This document shows, in pieces, positions 18,320 to 28,992 of a stretch of DNA of 64,000 nt. This DNA is from Prauserella halophila (GTDB lineage Bacteria; Actinomycetota; Actinomycetes; Mycobacteriales; Pseudonocardiaceae): NCBI RefSeq assembly GCF_024171895.1, contig NZ_JAMTCQ010000009.1, positions 99,318 through 163,317 on the forward strand, read 5' to 3'. Position numbers and translations under genes: made by a program. The notes beneath the pieces are model-generated. The model had not been told where the DNA came from, did no database searches, and saw nothing but the letters and a program-made list of their open reading frames with translations. Each line of letters begins with the position of its first letter. Positions within the stretch are counted from its first letter, which is position 1.

Positions 18320-21079
18320 ATGACTGGCGAGGGTGAGGACGAGCCCGGCCGCAGCTCGGACGGCCGGCTGTGGCCGACCGTGGGCGTGCTGCTCGCGCTC
18401 GGTGCCACCGTCGCTCTGATCCTGGCCGAGGACATGCGACTGCTGCGGTTGGGCATTCTGGCTGCGCTGTGGGCGGCGCTCATCGGTACGTTCCTCGCGA
18501 CGCGTTACCGCAAGAAGGCGGCGGCGACCGAAGTGGCCGCGTCGAAGGCACAGGAGATCTACGAGCTCGAGCTGGAGCGCGAGGTCGCCGCCCGGCACGA
18601 GTTCGAGCTCGAGGTGGAGGCCGAGACCCGCGAACGCGTCGAGGACGAGTCCCGCGCCGAGCTCGAAGCGCTGCGCGTCGAGGTCTCGTCGCTGCGGGAC
18701 AGCCTGCAATCACTGTTCGGCGGTGAAGTGATGTGGGAGCGCATCGCACTCACCGCACAGTCCACCCGCATGCGTTCGTTCGGTGACGACCGTCCCGTCG
18801 TCTCCAACGGCGAGACGCCGGGGAAACCCCGGTTGGCCGCAGGTCGCGGCGAGAATCCCACCGAGTTCATCGGCCGGGTCGTCGAGACCGAAAGCGGTGA
18901 CTCCGGAGCCATCGCCAGGGCCATCGGCACGGCCGGCAATGGCGGCAACAGCGGAAACAGCGGAAACAGCGGAAACAGCGGAAACGGGTCGCTGAAGAAC
19001 GCCGTGAAGAACGGTGCCGCCCAGAACGCCGGCGCTGCACAACCGAACGGAGCTGCCCCCAACGGTGCTCCCCCCGGAACCGCTCCCCACGGCGCCTCCT
19101 CCAACGGAGGTGCGCCCCGCGGCGCCACCTCGACCGGTGCGGCTCCACACGGTGCGGCGCGGAACGGTGCCGTGCCCGACGGAGCGGCCGCGAACGGCGC
19201 GGTCGCATCGAAGGGTCCGGGGCCCCGGCCGCAGTCGGGTGGTTCGGAAACCGCCTCGGAATCGACGGCCTGGTTCGCACCATCCACCGGCCGAGCGGCC
19301 GGCGATGACGACTTCGACGAGCGCGATTTCGACGAGCCCGACCGTGACGACGCCGACGGCGAGTCCGACACCGACCGTGCGCCGGCTCCCGTCCGGCCCG
19401 CGGGCGTGCAGGACGGCCCCCGGAAGGCACGCGGCCCTCAGCGGCGGCCGCAACAGCAGACTTCGCCTCCGGTCCCCGCTCAGCAGCGTTCCGCCGGCCC
19501 GCAACAGGCACCGCAGCAGGCGAACCGGCAAGCTCGCGCTGCGCGACGCCAGCCGCCGCAAGCCCGGTCACCGCAATCCCAGCCGCAGCCGCCGCCAGCC
19601 CCGATGCCGCAGTCCCAGGGAGAGCAGTCGCGGGGAGAGCAGGCGCGGGGAGAGCAGACACAGCGAGCGCAGTCCCGGCGGCCGCAGCAGGCGCCGGCCG
19701 CCGACCGGCGGTCGTTCGACGACGGCGAATTCGACGAGGAGTGGGCCCACGCCGCATCGGGAAGTCACGCCGGAGGCTCCGGCGCCGGTTCGGCCGGCCG
19801 TCCGGCGAACCGGTCCGGCGACGGCACCCCGGCCGCCGAGACAACCTCGGCCGGATCGGTATCGGCCGGAGCGGCATCGGCCAACGGAATGCCGGCCAAC
19901 GGAATGCCGGCCAACGGAACACGGGCCGACAGGACCCCGGCTGACAGGACCCCGGCTGACAGAGCTCCGGCAGACGGAGCACCCGTCGACGCGGCCGGGG
20001 CCGCGGCCGCCGAGCCCGGTTCGCCCGACGAGGACCCCACGCGCCGCGTGCGCGCCCGCGAGGCCGCCTCGGCGAAGGATCGCTTCCGGCCGGCCCAGCG
20101 CGCGGGGGGCCCGCAGGCACAGGGGCAGGCACCGGCACAGGGGCAGGCACAGTCCGCCGCCGAGCCGCCTCAGGCACCCGCGCCCGGCCGTCCGGTCCCG
20201 CCGCGGGCGGACGATTCGCGTCCCACGCAGCAGCCGGCCGTTCCGCCGAAGCAGACCGGTCGAAGCCGCAGTGGTTCCGACCGGAACGGTCCGGACCCGG
20301 CAACGGCCACGGCACAGAGCCCCGTCCAGCCCGGCCCAGCACAACCGTCCGGCCGTACGAAACCCGGACCCGCCCAACCCGGATCAGCACAGCCCGGTCC
20401 CGCCCAACCCGGATCAGCACAACCCGGCCCCGCCCGCCCCGAGTCCGCTCCGCAGGACGGGCGTCCGGGTTCACCCTCACGGTCGAACGAATCCCGCAAT
20501 GAGGGTCAAAATCGGCGTGATGTTGAACTCACTCCGGCGAGTGACTCGGGTTCGCGTGGGCGTTCTGCCTCGCAGGCCGGGTCGTCGCCGGGTCAGGGCG
20601 TGGACAGGGCAGGATCACAGACCGCTTACGCTCGGACTCCCGAGACAGACTCCGGAGAGGCGCGTGACACGCGCGCCGTCGCTCCGAAGGCCGCCGAGCC
20701 GGCACCCGAGGTGGCTCAGGCGGAACAACCGATCGCGAAGGGACCCCTTCCACCCATGTCTTACCCCGAGCAGCCCGCCGGCGCGGCCGACTCGACCGAG
20801 GCCTCCGGCGAGGACTCCGCCGTCAACCCGACGCTGCCGCCCGAGGTGCGCGATCTCGCGCGCAAGCCGGGTGGACGCCGGCGTGCCGCCGAGTCGGAGG
20901 GCGACGACGCGTCGCAGGACGAACAGGGGCCCGAGGCCGGCGGCCGTCGCCGTGCTCCGGATGCCGAGGACGGCGAGCCCACCGGTTCGCACTCCTCCGG
21001 TCGCTCGGTGAGCGAACTCCTCGCCGCCTACGGCAGTGGCGACGCCACACCGCGCCGTCGCCGCCGCGCCGAGGACTGA
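18320..21079 (+). CDS. Membrane-anchored protein with huge disordered tail (DUF6779-like)
   Basis: Residues 18-58 form two close membrane segments. A charged coiled coil follows (about 65-130, rich in Glu/Arg), and then nearly 780 residues of low-complexity sequence. These include NSGNSGN repeats near 210, NGA/GAAP runs, Gln/Pro-rich blocks and NGMPANGMPANG repeats near 510. The last 60 residues regain a conserved look (SVSELLAAYGSGD). I recall the N-terminal part as a family seen next to DUF3180 in Mycobacteriales and Pseudonocardiales; the DUF number is from memory. No catalytic motif is visible. At 919 residues it is far longer than its mycobacterial counterpart. Function unknown. Confidence 0.75.
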   Translation: MTGEGEDEPGRSSDGRLWPTVGVLLALGATVALILAEDMRLLRLGILAALWAALIGTFLATRYRKKAAATEVAASKAQEIYELELEREVAARHEFELEVEAETRERVEDESRAELEALRVEVSSLRDSLQSLFGGEVMWERIALTAQSTRMRSFGDDRPVVSNGETPGKPRLAAGRGENPTEFIGRVVETESGDSGAIARAIGTAGNGGNSGNSGNSGNSGNGSLKNAVKNGAAQNAGAAQPNGAAPNGAPPGTAPHGASSNGGAPRGATSTGAAPHGAARNGAVPDGAAANGAVASKGPGPRPQSGGSETASESTAWFAPSTGRAAGDDDFDERDFDEPDRDDADGESDTDRAPAPVRPAGVQDGPRKARGPQRRPQQQTSPPVPAQQRSAGPQQAPQQANRQARAARRQPPQARSPQSQPQPPPAPMPQSQGEQSRGEQARGEQTQRAQSRRPQQAPAADRRSFDDGEFDEEWAHAASGSHAGGSGAGSAGRPANRSGDGTPAAETTSAGSVSAGAASANGMPANGMPANGTRADRTPADRTPADRAPADGAPVDAAGAAAAEPGSPDEDPTRRVRAREAASAKDRFRPAQRAGGPQAQGQAPAQGQAQSAAEPPQAPAPGRPVPPRADDSRPTQQPAVPPKQTGRSRSGSDRNGPDPATATAQSPVQPGPAQPSGRTKPGPAQPGSAQPGPAQPGSAQPGPARPESAPQDGRPGSPSRSNESRNEGQNRRDVELTPASDSGSRGRSASQAGSSPGQGVDRAGSQTAYARTPETDSGEARDTRAVAPKAAEPAPEVAQAEQPIAKGPLPPMSYPEQPAGAADSTEASGEDSAVNPTLPPEVRDLARKPGGRRRAAESEGDDASQDEQGPEAGGRRRAPDAEDGEPTGSHSSGRSVSELLAAYGSGDATPRRRRRAED

Positions 21080-21361
21080 CAGCTCCGGTCGTTCACCGCA
21101 CCCGGCCGCACCCGCCGTGGCCGGGGCGCACTGAACGAAACTGCTCCGGACACGGCATCGGTCCGGACGCCGTCGCTCTGAACCGCGGCACTGCCATGAG
21201 CGCCCCTGAACGGCCCGAGGTGCCGCTAACGGCCCTGCTCCTGGCGCCGCCGTCGCCTCGTGCGATCCGGACATCCCGGCGGTGCTCATCGGCTCGACAC
21301 CGTCGCTGCGGCCCCGTATCCCTCAGCCGGGTAGTCGGGGGCGGCTACTACTCTGCGCGGC
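21080..21361 (+). other. Spacer without a recognised gene
   Basis: This 282-base stretch shows no supported coding region. Its only clear signal is the -10 at its end (21349-21354). Confidence 0.5.
21349..21354 (+). promoter_or_regulatory. -10 element (TACTCT), leaderless type
   Basis: TACTCT ends 7 bases before the GTG at 21362. Confidence 0.6.
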
Positions 21362-22522
21362 GTGAACGGACCGGCGACCGTCGTGCGGCACGCCCGGCGG
21401 AACATGACACGTCTGGTCACCGTGCTGGTGCCGGTGACCGGCATGGTCGCGGTCGCGATCTGCGGACTGATCGTCTTCGGCCTGGTCACCGTCCAGGCGG
21501 GTGCGCTGCCCGTGATCGTCGGTGTGGTCGTCGCCGTGGTTCCGGTCTCGATGGTCACGGCCGCACTGCTGTGGGTCGACCGGTGGGAGCCCGAGCCGGC
21601 CAGGTACCTGCTGCTGACGTTCCTGTGGGGCGCGTGCGTGGCGACGCTGCTGGCGCTACTGGTCAACGACACCGCCAAGAGCGTCGGCGATTACCTGCTC
21701 GGCTTCGAAGGCGGCAGCAGGATCGCCACGATCGTTTCCGCACCGCTGGTGGAGGAGGCGATCAAGGCGGTGCCGCTCGTCGCGGTGCTGGTACACCGGC
21801 GGAGCGAGTTCAACGGGGTCGTCGACGGCATCGTCTATGCGGGTTTCAGCGCGGCCGGATTCGCCTTCACCGAGAACGTCTACTACTTCGCGAGTGCGTT
21901 CAACGAGGCCGGTTTCGGTGGCGGCATGTCCTCGGGCGTGCTCGCGGCCTTCACGCTGCGCGGGGTGATGTCACCGTTCGCGCATCCGCTGTTCTCCGTG
22001 GTCATCGGCATCGGTGTGGCGCTGATGGTGCAGAAGCGCTACTACGGTGCGGCCCGGTTCGCGCTTCCCGTGGTGTCCTACGTCGGCGCCGTCTGCCTGC
22101 ACGCGCTGTGGAACGCGGCGGCGACGATCGGCGGAGCCCGGACGTTCCTCAACGTCTACTTCCTGATCATGGCGCCGCTGTTCATCGGCGTCGGCCTGAT
22201 CGTGGTGTGGCAGCGCCGCCGCGAGCAGCGGATCGTCACGGGCGCGCTGCCCGCGATGGCCCGCCGAGGCTGGATCGCGCCCTCGGAGATCGAGCTGCTG
22301 TCGGACCTGACCGCGCGGAGGCAGTGGCGCAGGCAGGCACGCCGCGAATCGGGCACGGCGGCCGCGAGGGCCGTCGGCGACTACCAGGCTGCCGTGACCG
22401 AGCTGGCGTTCCTGCGGCGCAGGGGTGTCGCCACCGAGGACGACCGTGCCCGGCACGACGACCTGCTCGCCGAAGCACAACAGGCACGCGCCGACGCCGT
22501 GAGCCTCGCACGCACCGGGTGA
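21362..22522 (+). CDS. PrsW-family intramembrane metalloprotease
   Basis: The 386-residue protein has about eight predicted membrane segments in its first 300 residues and a charged cytoplasmic tail. PrsW motifs are visible: EEAIKAVP (glutamate pair near residue 130), GFSAAGFAFTEN (about 160-171), HPLFSVVIGIG and HALWN. PrsW proteins cleave anti-sigma factors within the membrane in Bacillus; other members have unknown substrates. No sigma/anti-sigma pair is adjacent. GTG at 21362 sits directly behind a leaderless-type -10. Confidence 0.88.
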   Translation: MNGPATVVRHARRNMTRLVTVLVPVTGMVAVAICGLIVFGLVTVQAGALPVIVGVVVAVVPVSMVTAALLWVDRWEPEPARYLLLTFLWGACVATLLALLVNDTAKSVGDYLLGFEGGSRIATIVSAPLVEEAIKAVPLVAVLVHRRSEFNGVVDGIVYAGFSAAGFAFTENVYYFASAFNEAGFGGGMSSGVLAAFTLRGVMSPFAHPLFSVVIGIGVALMVQKRYYGAARFALPVVSYVGAVCLHALWNAAATIGGARTFLNVYFLIMAPLFIGVGLIVVWQRRREQRIVTGALPAMARRGWIAPSEIELLSDLTARRQWRRQARRESGTAAARAVGDYQAAVTELAFLRRRGVATEDDRARHDDLLAEAQQARADAVSLARTG

Positions 22523-22655
22523 AGCTGGTCACCTGGGTGCATGACGACAGTGGTGCGAACGCTACGCTCGCGGCGTCGTCTGGTACCCGCGACGAGGTCG
22601 GGACTGGAACGGGTTTTGGGAGTTTTGCGGCCATGAGCCTCCTGAGGGGCGCGCG

Positions 22656-23543
22656 GTGACGCGGCCTGCCCGCCTTGCGGTGGGCGTTGTGTCGGCGGGA
22701 CGTGTCGGCAGTGTTCTCGGTGCGGCGCTGACCCGCGCCGGACACGCCGTGACGGCCGTCAGTGCGGTGTCGGACGCGTCCGTCCACCGCGCCGAACGCC
22801 TGCTGCCGGACGCCGAGATCCTGCCGCCCGACGAGGTCGCCCGCCGCGCCGACCTGGTGCTGCTGGCGCTGCCCGACGACGTCCTCGAACCGATGACCGC
22901 GGGCCTGGCGGGCGCCGGTGCGCTGCGCCCCGGCCAGATCGTCGTCCACACGTCGGGTGCCCACGGTGTCGGCGTGTTGCGTGCCGCCTCCGACGCGGGT
23001 GCGCTGCCGCTGGCGCTGCACCCGGTCATGACGTTCACCGGCCGTGCCGAGGACCCGGACCGGCTGACCACGGCGAGTGTCGGCGTCACGGCGACGTCCG
23101 GGGACGACGCGGCCTGGCACGTCGGTGAGGCACTGACCGTCGAGATGGGCGCCGAGCCCGTCCGTGTGCCCGAGGCCGCCCGTCCGATCTACCACGCTGC
23201 GCTGGCCCACGGCGCCAACCACCTGGCCACGGTCGTCGCCGACTGTGTGGAGCTGCTCGCCGATGCCGGCGTCGACCATCCGGACCGGGTCGTGGCGCCG
23301 CTGCTGTCGGCCTCGCTCGACAACTCCCTGCGCCACGGCGGCCGCGCCCTGACCGGACCGGTGGCCCGCGGCGACACCGGCACCGTGACGTCGCACCTGC
23401 GGGTGCTGGCCGAGCAGGCACCCGACGTCGAACCGACCTACGCCGCGCTGGCCCGCCGCACCGTTGCGCGGGCGAAGCTCGCGGGGCTGCTCGGCGACGA
23501 CGCGGCAGCCGAACTGGAAACCCTCCTCGACAACCGATCGTGA
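22656..23543 (+). CDS. Rossmann-like and DUF2520 domain oxidoreductase
   Basis: This 295-residue protein has an N-terminal Rossmann fold (VGVVSAGRVGSVLGAAL, residues 8-24, GxxxxGxxG-type). A C-terminal DUF2520 helical domain follows (about 150-290, HAALAHGANHLATVVADC). It resembles ketopantoate reductase and pyrroline carboxylate reductase in layout. It sits 16 bases before panC, and Rv3603c occupies the same place in M. tuberculosis. A ketopantoate-reductase-like or related role in pantothenate synthesis is an attractive inference, but not shown. GAGGGG precedes the GTG start. Confidence 0.85.
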   Translation: MTRPARLAVGVVSAGRVGSVLGAALTRAGHAVTAVSAVSDASVHRAERLLPDAEILPPDEVARRADLVLLALPDDVLEPMTAGLAGAGALRPGQIVVHTSGAHGVGVLRAASDAGALPLALHPVMTFTGRAEDPDRLTTASVGVTATSGDDAAWHVGEALTVEMGAEPVRVPEAARPIYHAALAHGANHLATVVADCVELLADAGVDHPDRVVAPLLSASLDNSLRHGGRALTGPVARGDTGTVTSHLRVLAEQAPDVEPTYAALARRTVARAKLAGLLGDDAAAELETLLDNRS

Positions 23544-23559
23544 CAGGCAGCGAATCCTC

Positions 23560-24540
23560 ATGACTTTCCCGAAGCACACGCCGAAGTTCACGCGTAACGA
23601 GCTGAACGTCTACCGCGGCCCGTCGGAGGTGTCGCAGGTGACGCATGCGCTGCGCGGAGTCGGCCGCAACCTCGCGCTCGTGCCCACGATGGGTGCGCTT
23701 CACGACGGGCACCGCGAGCTGATCCGCAGGGCCAAGCGGCTGCCGAACACGATCGTCGCCGTGTCGATCTTCGTGAACCCGCTGCAGTTCGGGGAGGGGG
23801 AGGATTTCGACGCCTATCCGCGCAGCCTCGACCAGGACCTCGACACGCTGCGGGAACTCGGCGTCGAGCTCGTGTTCGCGCCGGAGGTCGAGCAGCTGTA
23901 CGGCGAGTCGGGTGTGAGCGTGACGCTCGATCCGGGGCAACTGGGCGCCGAACTCGAGGGCGAGATGCGGCCGGGGCACTTCGGGGGCGTGCTCACCGTC
24001 GTGGCCAAGCTGCTGAACATCGTGCGGCCGCACTACGCCTTCTTCGGGGAGAAGGACTACCAGCAGCTCGTGCTGGTCAAGCGCATGGCCGCGGACCTGA
24101 ACCTGGAGACGGGCATCGTCGGGGTGCCCACGGTGCGGGAGGAGGACGGGCTCGCCCTCTCGTCGCGGAACGCCTATTTGTCCGAAGAGGATCGCCGCAG
24201 TGCCGCTGTCCTGTCGACCGCCTTGGGGATGGGCGTCAACGCCGGAGCCGACGGTGCCGAGGCGGTGCTCGAAGCCGCTCGTACGGAACTGGCGGCGCAT
24301 CCGGAAATCGAGATCGAATATTTGGAGCTGAGGGGAACCGATCTGGGCCCCGCGCCCGTCGATGGTGACGCGAGGTTGTTGATCGCGGCCAAGGTCGGCC
24401 GCACGAGGCTGATCGACAACACGCCGGTGCCGCTCGGCGCCGCCGCGATGGGACTCGGTGACCAGGAGACCGCAGACGGCGAGGACGTGGCAGGCGACGG
24501 CCGGAATGCCGCCCCAGCGGGAACAACTCCGTCTCAGTAG
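23560..24540 (+). CDS. panC: Pantothenate synthetase
   Basis: PanC joins pantoate and beta-alanine with ATP to give pantothenate. The nucleotide-binding MGALHDGH (about 46-53), [16 protein letters not shown] and LSSRNAYLS motifs are intact. The 326-residue protein carries a variable C-terminal tail after the core (last 30 residues, Gly/Ala-rich). ATG at 23560 follows the DUF2520 gene by 16 bases. panD follows 20 bases after the stop, giving the usual panC-panD-coaX run. Confidence 0.97.
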   Translation: MTFPKHTPKFTRNELNVYRGPSEVSQVTHALRGVGRNLALVPTMGALHDGHRELIRRAKRLPNTIVAVSIFVNPLQFGEGEDFDAYPRSLDQDLDTLRELGVELVFAPEVEQLYGESGVSVTLDPGQLGAELEGEMRPGHFGGVLTVVAKLLNIVRPHYAFFGEKDYQQLVLVKRMAADLNLETGIVGVPTVREEDGLALSSRNAYLSEEDRRSAAVLSTALGMGVNAGADGAEAVLEAARTELAAHPEIEIEYLELRGTDLGPAPVDGDARLLIAAKVGRTRLIDNTPVPLGAAAMGLGDQETADGEDVAGDGRNAAPAGTTPSQ

Positions 24541-24560
24541 GGGTATCAAGGGAGTCGAAG

Positions 24561-25076
24561 ATGTACCGCACCATGCTCAAGTCGAAGATCCACAGAGCCA
24601 CGGTCACGCAGGCCGACCTGCACTACGTCGGCTCGGTGACGGTGGACGAGACCTTGATGGAGGCCGCCGACCTGCTGCCGGGCGAGATGGTGGCCATTGT
24701 GGACGTCACCAACGGCGCACGGCTCGAGACGTACGTCATTCCCGGCGAGCGCGACAGCGGTGTGCTCGGCATCAACGGTGCCGCGGCGCACCTGGTGCAC
24801 CCGGGCGACATCGTCATCCTCATCGCCTACGGCCAGATGGACGAGGCCGAGGCCAGGACGTTCCGTCCGCGCGTGATCTTCGTCGACGCCGACAACCGCA
24901 TCGCCGACCGCGGCGCCGACGCGGGCCGTGCCCCCGAAGGGTCCGGCCTGGTTTCCGGCGCCCTGCCGATCGACGACACCGGGCACGCGTTCATCGAGGG
25001 CGAGCTGCCCGCGTTCCCGGTCGCCGAGACGGCCGACGCCGCCCGTCTCGACGCCATGCTGCACGCGGAGAGCTGA
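24561..25076 (+). CDS. panD: Aspartate 1-decarboxylase
   Basis: PanD makes beta-alanine for pantothenate from aspartate. The self-cleavage site Gly24-Ser25 (HYVGSVTVD), which generates the pyruvoyl cofactor, is present, together with Lys9 and Tyr58-type active-site surroundings ([14 protein letters not shown]). The 171-residue protein has about 35 more C-terminal residues than the usual 126-140, a low-conservation Ala/Asp-rich tail. It is the second gene of panC-panD-coaX. Confidence 0.96.
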   Translation: MYRTMLKSKIHRATVTQADLHYVGSVTVDETLMEAADLLPGEMVAIVDVTNGARLETYVIPGERDSGVLGINGAAAHLVHPGDIVILIAYGQMDEAEARTFRPRVIFVDADNRIADRGADAGRAPEGSGLVSGALPIDDTGHAFIEGELPAFPVAETADAARLDAMLHAES

Positions 25077-25083
25077 GACGCGC

Positions 25084-25890
25084 ATGCTGCTCACCATCGA
25101 CGTCGGGAACACCAACATCTCCCTCGGCCTGTATCCCGAGGAGGGTTCCCGCGTCGAACTGGTCCGCGACTGGCGGATGCGCACCGATGCGCAGATCACG
25201 TCCGACGAGCTGGCGCTGACCATGCGAGGCCTGCTCGGCGACTACGCCGACCGGATCACCGCGATCAGCGCGCTGTCGACCGTGCCCGCCGTGTTGCGTG
25301 AGCTGCGGGTGATGCTCGGCCGCTACTACGCCGACGTGCCCACCGTGGTCGTCGAGCCCGGGGTGCGCACCGGCGTTCCGCTGCACGTCGACAACCCGAA
25401 GGAGGTCGGAGCCGACCGGCTCGTCAACACGCTCGCCGCCTACCAGCTGTGCGGGACGGCCTGCGTGGTCGTCGACTTCGGCACGTCCACGAACGTCGAC
25501 GCGATCTCGGCCAAGGGCGAGTTCCTCGGCGGGGCCTTCGCGCCGGGTATCGAGATCTCCGTCGACGCGCTCGCATCCCGTGCGGCGGCGCTGCGGAAGG
25601 TCGAGCTGACACCGCCGCGTTCGGTGATCGGAAAGACCACCGTGGAATGTCTCCAGTCCGGCATTCTGTTCGGTTTCGCAGGTCAGGTCGACGGCCTCGT
25701 CCGCAGGATCGTGAAAGAGCTGGGTGACGGCCCGATCGAGGTGATCGCCACCGGTGGCCTCGCGCCGCTCGTGCTCGGCGAATCCGAGACCATCACCGAG
25801 CACCGGCCCGACCTCACTCTGCTGGGGCTCAAGCTCGTCCACGAACGGAATCGCGAGCGCGGCAGCGACCGGTCCGCCGGGCGGAAATAA
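25084..25890 (+). CDS. coaX: Type III pantothenate kinase
   Basis: CoaX phosphorylates pantothenate, the first step of coenzyme A synthesis, so this operon runs from pantoate to phosphopantothenate. The phosphate-binding DVGNTN starts at residue 5. GADRLVN and [11 protein letters not shown] are also present, typical of the ASKHA-fold type III enzymes. ATG at 25084 gives 268 residues and lies seven bases after panD. Confidence 0.95.
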   Translation: MLLTIDVGNTNISLGLYPEEGSRVELVRDWRMRTDAQITSDELALTMRGLLGDYADRITAISALSTVPAVLRELRVMLGRYYADVPTVVVEPGVRTGVPLHVDNPKEVGADRLVNTLAAYQLCGTACVVVDFGTSTNVDAISAKGEFLGGAFAPGIEISVDALASRAAALRKVELTPPRSVIGKTTVECLQSGILFGFAGQVDGLVRRIVKELGDGPIEVIATGGLAPLVLGESETITEHRPDLTLLGLKLVHERNRERGSDRSAGRK

Positions 25891-25950
25891 CAGCCGGCAA
25901 TCGCTCGGCCGATGGCAGGAGCCGGTTCACGGGCTCGGCTCGGCCATTCG

Positions 25951-25956
25951 TACGCT
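25951..25956 (+). promoter_or_regulatory. -10 element (TACGCT), leaderless type
   Basis: TACGCT ends 7 bases before the lysS ATG at 25964. Confidence 0.6.
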
Positions 25957-25963
25957 GGTGCGC

Positions 25964-27469
25964 ATGAGCGATATCCCGGAACACTCCCAGAGCGACGACG
26001 ACCTGCCGGAGCAGCTGCGGGTGCGCCGGGACAAGCGCGACCGCCTGCTCGCCGGCGGGGCCGAGCCGTATCCCGTCGAGGTGCCGCGCACGCACACGCT
26101 CGCGCAGGTACGCGCCGCCCACCCGGACCTGCCGGCCGACACGCAGACCGGCGACGTCGTGGGCGTGACCGGCCGCGTCATGTTCATGCGCAACACGGGC
26201 AAGCTGTGCTTCGCCACCCTGCGCGAGGGCGACGGTACCGAACTGCAGGCCATGCTGAGTCTGGCCAACATCGGAGAGGAGTCCCTCTCGGCGTGGAAGT
26301 CCGACGTCGACCTCGGCGACCACGTGTTCGTCCATGGCGAGGTCATCACCTCCAAGCGCGGTGAACTGTCGGTCATGGCCGATTCGTGGCAGCTCACCTC
26401 GAAGGCGATGCGCCCGTTGCCGGTCGCGCACAAGGAAATGTCGGAGGAATCGCGGGTCCGGCAGCGTTATGCCGACCTGATCGTGCGCCCACGGGCGCGA
26501 GAGGTGGTGCGGACTCGCGCGAACGTGCTGCGCGGGTTGCGCGATTCGTTCCACGGCCGCGGATTCACCGAGGTCGAGACGCCGATGCTGCAGACGTTGC
26601 ACGGCGGCGCCTCGGCCAGGCCGTTCACGACCCATTCCAACGCCTTCGACATGGACCTCTACCTCCGCATCGCTCCGGAGTTGTATCTCAAGCGGTGCGT
26701 GGTCGGCGGTATCGAGAAGGTCTTCGAGATCAACCGGAACTTCCGGAATGAGGGCAGTGACTCGTCGCATTCCCCCGAGTTCGCGATGCTCGAATACTAC
26801 GAGGCGTATGCGACGTACGACACAATCGCCGACCTGACGAAACAGCTCGTCCAGGAAGCCGCGGACGCCGCATTCGGTTCACGGATCGTCACGTTGCACG
26901 ACGGGACGGAGTACGACCTGTCCGGCGAGTGGGCGTCGGTCACAATGTACGAGTCGCTCTCCGAAGCGCTCGGTGAGGAAGTGACGCCGGAAACGACGGC
27001 CGAGAAACTGCATGCCACGGCCCGGGCACGCGGCATCGAGGTCGACCCGAAGCTCACCCACGGCAAGCTCGTCGAAGAACTGTGGGAGGATCTGGTCGGC
27101 GACAAGCTGTACGCGCCGACATTCGTCTGGGACTTCCCCGAGGAAACCTCGCCGCTGACGCGTGCGCACCGCACCAAGCCGGGGATCGCGGAAAAGTGGG
27201 ACCTGTATGTGCGGGGATTCGAGCTGGCCACCGGCTACTCGGAACTGGTCGATCCGGTCATCGAAAGGCAGCGGCTGACGGCTCAGTCCAAGCTGGCCGC
27301 CGGCGGTGACGACGAGGCCATGCAGCTGGACGAGGATTTCCTGAGGGCGCTCGAGTACGGAATGCCGCCGACCGGCGGTGCCGGAATGGGAGTGGACCGG
27401 TTGCTCATGGCGCTGACCGGTCTCGGTATCCGGGAAACCATCCTGTTTCCGCTGGTCCGGCCCGAATAG
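25964..27469 (+). CDS. lysS: Lysyl-tRNA synthetase (class II)
   Basis: LysS charges tRNA-Lys in the cytoplasm. The N-terminal OB fold (about 55-160, [20 protein letters not shown] region) binds the anticodon. The class II catalytic domain follows, with motif 2 around [20 protein letters not shown] and motif 3 near [13 protein letters not shown] at the C-terminus. At 501 residues it is complete. ATG at 25964 sits behind a leaderless-type -10, so it may be transcribed apart from the pantothenate genes. Confidence 0.96.
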   Translation: MSDIPEHSQSDDDLPEQLRVRRDKRDRLLAGGAEPYPVEVPRTHTLAQVRAAHPDLPADTQTGDVVGVTGRVMFMRNTGKLCFATLREGDGTELQAMLSLANIGEESLSAWKSDVDLGDHVFVHGEVITSKRGELSVMADSWQLTSKAMRPLPVAHKEMSEESRVRQRYADLIVRPRAREVVRTRANVLRGLRDSFHGRGFTEVETPMLQTLHGGASARPFTTHSNAFDMDLYLRIAPELYLKRCVVGGIEKVFEINRNFRNEGSDSSHSPEFAMLEYYEAYATYDTIADLTKQLVQEAADAAFGSRIVTLHDGTEYDLSGEWASVTMYESLSEALGEEVTPETTAEKLHATARARGIEVDPKLTHGKLVEELWEDLVGDKLYAPTFVWDFPEETSPLTRAHRTKPGIAEKWDLYVRGFELATGYSELVDPVIERQRLTAQSKLAAGGDDEAMQLDEDFLRALEYGMPPTGGAGMGVDRLLMALTGLGIRETILFPLVRPE

Positions 27470-27728
27470 TTTCGTCCCCGCGTTGCGATGGCCGACGGAA
27501 GTCGTCTCCCGTCGCCGGTGGAAACCCGCCAAAACCCGGGCGTCTGATTTGCTTTTATGAGTGCGCAAGGGTATTACTGTGAGCAGTTCCCCGACTTCGC
27601 CTCACGGGGACCGCTCGCCAGGCCGGAGCGTCAGGCCGGATCGGTTGTGTGGTTCGACGGGGTTTGGACACCGATCGGGATCGGCGATTCCATCGGTCTA
27701 TCGCAGGTTTCACAGGAGGAAAGCAAGG

Positions 27729-28079
27729 ATGGCGCAGAAGGTTCTCGTCTCCCTCGTCGACGACCTTGACGGTTCGGAGGCGGAAGAGACCGTCGAGTTC
27801 GGTCTGGACGGTGTGACGTACGAGATCGACCTCTCGGCGGAAAACGCCGAGGAATTGCGTGACGCGCTCGCGCAGTACGTCGAGCACGCTCGTCGCGCGG
27901 GGGGTCGCAAGCGCACGACCCGCGCCACCGCGTCGAAGCCGCAGGCGGGTCGCAGCGCCGCGGTCGACCGTGAGCAGAATCAGGCCATTCGCGCCTGGGC
28001 CCGCAAGAACGGTTACGACGTTTCCGACCGTGGCCGCATCCCGTCCGAGGTCGTCGACGCCTACCACCGCAAGAACTGA
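27729..28079 (+). CDS. lsr2: Lsr2 nucleoid-associated silencer
   Basis: Lsr2 is the actinobacterial H-NS analogue; it bridges DNA and silences AT-rich, often horizontally acquired genes. The 116-residue protein has the N-terminal dimerisation domain ([15 protein letters not shown]) and the C-terminal DNA-binding domain with the minor-groove RGR of [17 protein letters not shown] at 27729 has a perfect AGGAGG upstream. A strong terminator follows. The AT-richer island at 36.2-37.7 kb is the kind of sequence Lsr2 would bind (inference). Confidence 0.97.
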   Translation: MAQKVLVSLVDDLDGSEAEETVEFGLDGVTYEIDLSAENAEELRDALAQYVEHARRAGGRKRTTRATASKPQAGRSAAVDREQNQAIRAWARKNGYDVSDRGRIPSEVVDAYHRKN

Positions 28080-28132
28080 GCTGACGTCGGCGTCCGCGCG
28101 TCGCACGGGCGCGCGGCGTTCGAACGAGCCTT

Positions 28133-28173
28133 CGAAGGGCCTCCCGGTGCCGCACCGGGAGGCCCTTCGTATT
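28133..28173 (+). terminator. Terminator after lsr2
   Basis: A perfect long inverted repeat (28133-28150 with 28152-28169, arm CGAAGGGCCTCCCGGTGC) is followed by TATTTGTG. It lies 54 bases past the stop codon. Confidence 0.85.
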
Positions 28174-28277
28174 TGTGACCCCGGTTACTTCGTGATCGGG
28201 CCGGGATTCTCCGGTGCGGGTGCGATGCCGGTATGTCTCGGCTGGTGCCATCGACCCTGCTGCGATTCAATGGCCCG

Positions 28278-28874
28278 ATGGCCGAGAACAGCACGACCGA
28301 CAGCAACACGACCGACAGCAACGCAGTCGCCGGCGCCGTTCCCGTCGCCGCGCGTGAACTCCTCGGTGTGCTCGCCCGAATCGGCGACGCCGACACATCC
28401 CGCCCCACACCGTGTGCGGATTTCACGGTCGCGGACCTGCTCGAACACCTGCGGTACTGGGGTCCCGGCCTGCTCGCGGCCTCACCGGCCGGTGCGGACA
28501 CCGCAGACACCGGGAACACCGCAGACACCGGGGGCCTGGCCGCACTCGTCGAACGGCTGGGCGCGGCGTGGAGTGACCCGGCGTCGTGGGAGGGGAACGG
28601 ATCGATCGCCGGGACCGAGCTGCCGCGATCGGTGCTGGGCCGGATGGTCTTCGTGGAGTTCGTGCTGCACGCATGGGACCTCGCCGCGGCGGTGAATCCC
28701 GGTGGCGGGTGGAGGTCGTCGGTCGCGGCCCCGGCCGTCGACGTGCTGAGCGGATTGGTCGCGCAGGGCAGGCGGATGGGCGCGTTCGGGCCGGAGGTCG
28801 AGGTTCCCGCGTCGGCGCCGGAGATGGACAGGGCCCTCGGACTGGCCGGTCGTGATCCGGCCTGGCGGCCGTGA
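28278..28874 (+). CDS. TIGR03086-type metal-binding, DinB-superfamily protein
   Basis: The protein is a helical bundle of about 198 residues of the TIGR03086/maleylpyruvate isomerase-like group within the DinB superfamily. TPCADFTVADLLEHL (near residue 40) and FVEFVLHAWDLAAAV (near 130) carry the putative metal-binding histidines. Relatives often use mycothiol as cofactor, which would fit an actinomycete, but the substrate is unknown. ATG at 28278 is preferred because the upstream extension is poor. A start at 28233 is possible. It converges on the siderophore reductase gene. Confidence 0.75.
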   Translation: MAENSTTDSNTTDSNAVAGAVPVAARELLGVLARIGDADTSRPTPCADFTVADLLEHLRYWGPGLLAASPAGADTADTGNTADTGGLAALVERLGAAWSDPASWEGNGSIAGTELPRSVLGRMVFVEFVLHAWDLAAAVNPGGGWRSSVAAPAVDVLSGLVAQGRRMGAFGPEVEVPASAPEMDRALGLAGRDPAWRP

Positions 28875-28992
28875 TCTGCGCAGGCCGGCGTGACCTCTCG
28901 ACTGGCGCGGACCGGCACGGAGCCCCTGACCGGGGCGGACCGATGGACCCGCCGGTGCCGAGTGCGGCCGGTGGCCGGCCGTGCCGCAGGCG
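28875..28992. other. Convergent spacer, no signal recognised
   Basis: This is GC-rich sequence between convergent stop codons. No repeat array, gene or clear terminator was seen. Confidence 0.5.
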